A stretch of 8,725 bases of DNA from NCBI GenBank assembly GCA_025963955.1, contig JAOPZU010000099.1:1-8725 (forward strand). Direction: 5' to 3'. The position numbers and the translations under genes are program-made. Numbering within the stretch: the stretch's first letter is position 1; each line of letters opens with the position of its first letter. The stretch is from Solirubrobacterales bacterium. GTDB taxonomy: Bacteria; Actinomycetota; Thermoleophilia; Solirubrobacterales; Solirubrobacteraceae. The notes beneath the pieces were generated by a model. That model saw only the letters and a list, made by a program, of their open reading frames with translations, searched no databases and had not been told where the DNA came from. Below are positions 6,209 through 8,725 of this stretch, in pieces.

Positions 6209-6757
6209 CTAGGCCCTCAGGTCGTAGCCGCGGAGGGACGGGCCGCTGCGGCCGGGACGCGGCATCGCCGGGGCCCCGGGGCGCGAGTAGACGTCCGGGT
6301 CGTCCACGCCGGCGCCGCCGGCGAGCATCCGGGTCAGGTGCTCGACGAACGCGAGCTCCTGCTTCATCAGCACGCGGTTGACGGCGTGCTGACGCTGCAG
6401 CTCGTCGAGCGTGCCGCGCAGCCGGGCGGAGCGCTCGCGCGCCTCGCGGGCGGTGTCCGGATCCAGCAGGGTGGCCAGCGCCTCGAGGGTCACCGCGTGG
6501 GCGGGGATGCCGAGCAGCCCGGCGGCGTGCTGGAGCAGGACGGTGCGCTCACGCTCCAGGCGGCCGCGGCGCTCGGACTCGGCCTGCATGTCGGCCATCC
6601 GGCCGAGGACGCTCTCCACGTCGCGCTCGCGGATCGCGCGGTACTGCGCGATGCACGCCTGCAGCAGGGCGCCGGCGGACTCGAGCTGCACCTGCAGGTG
6701 CGCGAGCACGGCCTCGCCCAGGGGGGAGCGGACCGGGGCGGCGAGGGCGACGCTCAT
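6209..6757 (-). CDS. flgN: FlgN-family export chaperone for FlgK/FlgL
   Basis: The protein is 182 aa from ATG 6757. This start overlaps the preceding stop as ATGA; a longer frame from 6913 would overlap the whole upstream gene and begins with an Arg-rich non-family stretch. Seen: the product is almost entirely helical and charged, with a long heptad-like region (about residues 40-140). The FlgN-type end is NRVLMKQELAFVEHLTRML (about residues 123-141), the helix that binds the C-termini of FlgK and FlgL. A Pro/Gly/Arg-rich tail of about 38 residues follows. Known: FlgN keeps the junction proteins unfolded and delivers them to the export gate. Similarity in this family is low, so the call rests on shape, the terminal motif and its position directly before flgK. 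Confidence 0.85.
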   Translation of the reverse strand: MSVALAAPVRSPLGEAVLAHLQVQLESAGALLQACIAQYRAIRERDVESVLGRMADMQAESERRGRLERERTVLLQHAAGLLGIPAHAVTLEALATLLDPDTAREARERSARLRGTLDELQRQHAVNRVLMKQELAFVEHLTRMLAGGAGVDDPDVYSRPGAPAMPRPGRSGPSLRGYDLRA

Positions 6758-6984
6758 GCGCGCCTCGCCTTGGCCTTCGCGCCGCTCGCGTCCTGCCCGG
6801 CGATCGCGTTGGCGAGGACGTCGGTGAACATCGAGGCGTAGGTCTCGGCGCCGGAGGACTGCATGCTGCCGCCCTCCTCCTCGCCGCCCGCGATCGGCTT
6901 GGCGGTCGCCCACAGGGACTTGGCCAGCTCGCCGGCGAGCAGCTTCTGGACCGCGGGGTCGACGCCCTGGACCGGGATGCTCAT
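6754..6984 (-). CDS. Small rod-binding protein, FlgJ N-terminal domain type
   Basis: The protein is 76 aa. Seen: LAGELAKSLWATAKP (residues 16-30) is followed by an acidic glycine loop, and ETYASMFTDVLANAIAGQ at residues 47-64. Together they resemble the two helices of the rod-binding domain of FlgJ (F-x-x-M-L-x-x-M-x-x-x-x-P, then Y-x-x-M-x-x-x-x-x-A). There is no muramidase domain. Known: this domain caps and scaffolds rod growth; in proteobacteria it is fused to a peptidoglycan hydrolase. A Lys/Arg/Ala tail closes the protein. Neighbours: ATGA overlaps join it to flgG upstream and flgN downstream, so it is translationally coupled in the rod-to-junction operon. FlgM would sit near here in other clusters, but I see no FlgM-like features. 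Family identity is likely but rests on short motifs. Confidence 0.7.
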   Translation of the reverse strand: MSIPVQGVDPAVQKLLAGELAKSLWATAKPIAGGEEEGGSMQSSGAETYASMFTDVLANAIAGQDASGAKAKARRA

Positions 6985-7718
6985 CGCTTGATGCCGTTCG
7001 CGATCTCGGCGAGCTGGTCCTGGTAGGTGATGGCCTTGCTCGCGAGCTCGAAGCCGCGCTGCGCGTCCATCATGTCCACCATCGCCTGGCCGAGGTCGAC
7101 GTTGCTGCCCTCCAGCGCGCCCTGCGTCACGGTGGTCGTGCGGGGTGCGGCGGCGGCGGCGCCCGAGGCGGCGTTCGCCAGGAAGGTGTTGTCCGGGCCG
7201 CCCTCCAGGGCGCTCGGGTTCGGCACGGTGACCAGGCGCAGGGCGCCGACCGGGCGGCCGGCGGCGGTGACCCGTCCGTCCGCGGCGATCTTGATGTCGC
7301 TCGGGGCGGTGCCGGCGGGAATGCTGATCGGCGGGTCGAGCAGCAGGCCGTTCGCGGTGACCAGGCGACCCTTGTCGTCCGTGCCCAGCTCGCCGTCGCG
7401 GGTCATCGCGGGGCGGCCGTCGCGGCCCTTGACCGCCATGTAGCCGACGCCCTGCAGCGCGACGTCCAGCGGCTGGTCCGTCGTCTTCAGGGCGCCCTGA
7501 CTGCGGCTGCGGCCGATCGCGGTGGCGCCGGCGCCGCCGCCGAGCAGGACATCGCTCGTGCCGCCGTGGCCGGCCGCCGCGTAGGCGAGGTCCCGGAAGG
7601 CGATGCGGACGTGCTTGTAGCCGGTGGTGCTCGTGTTCGCGAGGTCGTTGGCCGCCGCGTCCATCCGCTGCTGCTGTGCCGCCATGCCGGCGGCGGCGCT
7701 GTACATGCCTGAGAGCAC
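6981..7718 (-). CDS. flgG: Flagellar distal rod protein FlgG
   Basis: The protein is 245 aa, near the usual 260. The GTG at 7718 is the start: GAGGAG (7725-7730) is 6 nt away and MLSGMYSAAAGM is the expected FlgG opening. Seen: MDAAANDLANTSTTGYK (residues 19-35) is the axial-protein signature. PLDVALQGVGYMAVKGRDGRPAMTRDGEL is the conserved rod/hook middle. ISIPAGTAPSDIKIAADGRV and GALEGSNVDLGQAMVDMMDAQRGFELASKAITYQDQLAEIANGIKR (residues 200-245) match FlgG more closely than FlgF. Known: FlgG forms the distal rod through the cell wall. Neighbours: it begins the flgG-flgJ-flgN-flgK-flgL operon, with its own promoter-like site 80-108 nt upstream, and its stop overlaps the start of the rod-binding gene. 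Confidence 0.95.
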   Translation of the reverse strand: MLSGMYSAAAGMAAQQQRMDAAANDLANTSTTGYKHVRIAFRDLAYAAAGHGGTSDVLLGGGAGATAIGRSRSQGALKTTDQPLDVALQGVGYMAVKGRDGRPAMTRDGELGTDDKGRLVTANGLLLDPPISIPAGTAPSDIKIAADGRVTAAGRPVGALRLVTVPNPSALEGGPDNTFLANAASGAAAAAPRTTTVTQGALEGSNVDLGQAMVDMMDAQRGFELASKAITYQDQLAEIANGIKR

Positions 7719-7797
7719 GTCCGTCTCCTCTGGATGCTGTGGAGCGCCTGACTTCCGCGGGTGCGGGCCGGTCGGTGGAGCTCCTGGTCAGCCCGGG

Positions 7798-7826
7798 TGA
7801 TCGGCCGCGCCGCGCCCCGGTTGAGC
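7798..7826 (-). promoter_or_regulatory. Candidate sigma-28 promoter of the flgG operon
   Basis: On the minus strand GCTCAA (7826-7821), 15 nt, GCCGATCA (7805-7798), then CCCGGGC. The -10 matches the FliA/WhiG consensus GCCGATAA at 7 of 8 positions, and TCAA matches TAAA at 3 of 4. The spacer length is identical to those before flgF and fliW. Transcription should start near 7790, giving a leader of about 72 nt with a strong Shine-Dalgarno for flgG. It begins 9 nt after the flgF stop, which separates flgF from the next operon. Confidence 0.6.
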
Positions 7827-7834
7827 CGGGTCGA

Positions 7835-8524
7835 TCAACCGTTGAGGGAGCCGACCTGCGTGGCGGCCGCGCGGAGCGTCGAGTCGATCGTCGTGATCGC
7901 CCGCTGGGAGGCCTCGAAGGCCCGCAGCGAGCCGAGCATGTCGATCATCGTGTGGGCGGAGTCGACGCCCGAGCCCTCGAGCTGGCCCGTGCGGACGGCG
8001 CCGGTCGCGGCGCCGGCGGCGGTGCCCGTGAAGAGCGCGTCACCCTCCTTCTTCGCGCCCGTGACGGCGAAGACGCCGACGGCGCTCGCCGGGACGGTGC
8101 CGTCCGCGGCAAGCTTGACGGGCCGGCGGTCCGGGCCGAGCACGGCGTGACCGAGCTGGTCGACGAGGGTGCCGCCGGGGCCGCTGGTGAAGGAGCCGTT
8201 GCGGGTGAAGCGCACGCCCTGGCCGGTCTGCACGGCGAAGAAGCCCTCGCCCTCGATGCCGAGGTCGAGCGGCTCGTCCGTCTGCTTGAGCGCCTGCGGG
8301 CGCAGGTCGGTCGTGTACTTCGTGATCTGGCTGCCGAGGCCGACCGCGCCGATCGGCTGACCCGTGCGCGAGTTGGACAGCAGCAGCGAGCCGAACGACT
8401 TCTGGCTGACACGGTCGGCCTTGTAGCCGGCGGTCGAGACGTTCGCCAGGTCGTTGGCGAGCTGCTCCTGCCGGACGAGCTCGGAGAGCATGCCGGAGGC
8501 AGCGACGTAGAGGCCACGGTCCAT
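7835..8524 (-). CDS. flgF: Flagellar proximal rod protein FlgF
   Basis: The protein is 229 aa, shorter than the usual ~250. Seen: MDRGLYVAASGMLSELVRQEQLANDLANVSTAGYK (residues 1-35) is the opening of a rod/hook protein, and DRGLY is typical of FlgF. PLDLGIEGEGFFAVQTGQGVRFTRNG (about 85-110) is the conserved middle. The C-terminus (residues 180-229) is GQLEGSGVDSAHTMIDMLGSLRAFEASQRAITTIDSTL. The order FlgF then FlgG is the standard one, which supports the call over a duplicate FlgG or a FlgE. Known: FlgF is a proximal rod subunit secreted through the flagellar export gate. No Shine-Dalgarno precedes the ATG at 8524; a promoter -10 element ends 7 nt upstream, so the mRNA is probably leaderless. 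It is separated by 116 nt from flgG. Confidence 0.92.
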   Translation of the reverse strand: MDRGLYVAASGMLSELVRQEQLANDLANVSTAGYKADRVSQKSFGSLLLSNSRTGQPIGAVGLGSQITKYTTDLRPQALKQTDEPLDLGIEGEGFFAVQTGQGVRFTRNGSFTSGPGGTLVDQLGHAVLGPDRRPVKLAADGTVPASAVGVFAVTGAKKEGDALFTGTAAGAATGAVRTGQLEGSGVDSAHTMIDMLGSLRAFEASQRAITTIDSTLRAAATQVGSLNG

Positions 8525-8531
8525 ACCCGGG

Positions 8532-8560
8532 TTCTCGGCGGGCGCGGCGGGCGCTTGAGC
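8532..8560 (-). promoter_or_regulatory. Candidate sigma-28 promoter of flgF, leaderless
   Basis: On the minus strand GCTCAA (8560-8555), 15 nt, then GCCGAGAA (8539-8532), followed by CCCGGGT and the flgF ATG. The -10 agrees with GCCGATAA at 7 of 8 positions. The -10 ends 7 nt before the ATG at 8524, which is where transcription would begin, so translation should start at the first codon. The -35 overlaps that of the divergent promoter. Confidence 0.6.
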
Positions 8561-8581
8561 TGGGCGGACGACGGTCGATCA
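8553..8581 (+). promoter_or_regulatory. Candidate sigma-28 promoter of the divergent plus-strand gene, leaderless
   Basis: On the plus strand GCTTGA (8553-8558), 15 nt, then GTCGATCA (8574-8581), followed by CCCGGGC and GTG 8589. The extended -10 GTCGATCACCCGGGC differs from that of flgG by one base. It mirrors the flgF promoter exactly about the palindrome GCTTGAGC (8553-8560). The -35 matches GCTCAA at only 4 of 6 positions. Confidence 0.5.
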
Positions 8582-8588
8582 CCCGGGC

Positions 8589-8725
8589 GTGGCCATTCCC
8601 GCCGTCATCGCCGTCGACCTGGTCCTCCTGCGCGAAGCGCTGAGCGACACCGTCCTGCGGCCGGGGACGATCGTGTCCGGCTGGGTGACCGAGCGGCACG
8701 GCCAGCACGGGCTGCTGATGCTCGG
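8589..8725 (+). CDS. Start of a divergent gene, possibly FliK-like hook-length control (3' cut by window edge)
   Basis: From GTG 8589 the frame is open for 45 codons and runs off the right edge. Seen: it reads MAIPAVIAVDLVLLREALSDT, then a block VLRPGTIVSGWVTERHGQHGLLML that looks like the small beta-rich opening of FliK-like and related flagellar proteins (L-x-x-G-x-v-v-x-x-x-V-x-x-x-x-x-x-x-G-l-L-x-L). There is no Shine-Dalgarno; a promoter-like -10 ends 7 nt before the GTG, so this would be a leaderless message, as for flgF. The upstream limit in this frame is a TGA at 8556-8558, and GTG 8589 is the only good start after it. Known family assignment is weak because most of the protein lies outside. 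The existence of the gene is more certain than its function. Confidence 0.5.
   Translation, partial: MAIPAVIAVDLVLLREALSDTVLRPGTIVSGWVTERHGQHGLLML

Noticed and set aside
4288..6381. Very long plus-strand open frame (697 codons) across flgL, flgK and flgN
   Set aside because: It is an antisense shadow of three recognisable flagellar genes in GC-rich DNA; its product is Arg/Gly/Ala-rich without domain motifs.
7816..7830. CCCGG-TTGAG-CCGGG hairpin after flgF as a terminator
   Set aside because: The stem has only 5 bp and no T-run, and it overlaps the flgG promoter -35 and spacer, which explains it better; a weak role cannot be excluded.
1..8725. tRNA, rRNA, CRISPR arrays, transposases, integrases or attachment sites
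   Set aside because: None seen: genes fill nearly the whole window, no regularly spaced repeats occur, and no mobile-element protein motifs were found.

Overview
The window comes from a very GC-rich bacterium. Nearly every third codon position is G or C, and GTG starts are common. Gene content and GC suggest an actinobacterium with flagella. I lean towards the class Thermoleophilia (Solirubrobacterales, for example Patulibacter or Conexibacter relatives), but no phylogenetic marker here proves it.

Right to left, most of the window is one flagellar block on the minus strand. It holds flgF (8524-7835), flgG (7718-6981), a small rod-binding FlgJ-type gene (6984-6754), flgN (6757-6209), flgK (6204-4894), flgL (4890-3991), fliW (3901-3443), csrA (3416-3153) and a short flagellin (3078-2269). 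The genes run in assembly order: rod, rod-capping factor, chaperone, hook-filament junction, and finally the filament with its FliW-CsrA homeostasis switch. The flgN-flgK-flgL-fliW-csrA-flagellin order matches the Bacillus subtilis late-gene cluster. flgM and yviE, present in that cluster, are not seen here. The genes from flgG to flgL are fused by ATGA overlaps or 3-4 nt gaps and look like one operon.

At the far right edge a divergent plus-strand gene begins at GTG 8589 and runs out of the window; it may encode a FliK-like hook-length protein. At the far left, outside the flagellar system, a DHA2-type MFS drug exporter (minus strand, cut by the left edge) is divergent from a TetR-family repressor (1588-2244, plus). 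The TetR gene converges on the flagellin gene across a hairpin that probably terminates both.

The most interesting structure is regulatory. Four sites share the architecture GCTCAA-N15-GCCGANNA followed by CCCGGG or a close variant. This resembles the FliA/SigD/WhiG (sigma-28) promoter consensus (TAAA-N15-GCCGATAA). They lie before flgF, flgG, fliW and the divergent plus-strand gene. The flgF/plus-gene pair occupies a mirror-symmetric 64-bp region in which the two -35 elements overlap in one palindrome, and each -10 element ends exactly 7 nt before its start codon. Both transcripts should therefore be leaderless. Further left, a 9-mer (CCCGATCCG) recurs just upstream of fliW, csrA and flagellin, and the flagellin Shine-Dalgarno decamer is duplicated in the end of csrA. 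That is the layout expected for CsrA control of flagellin translation.
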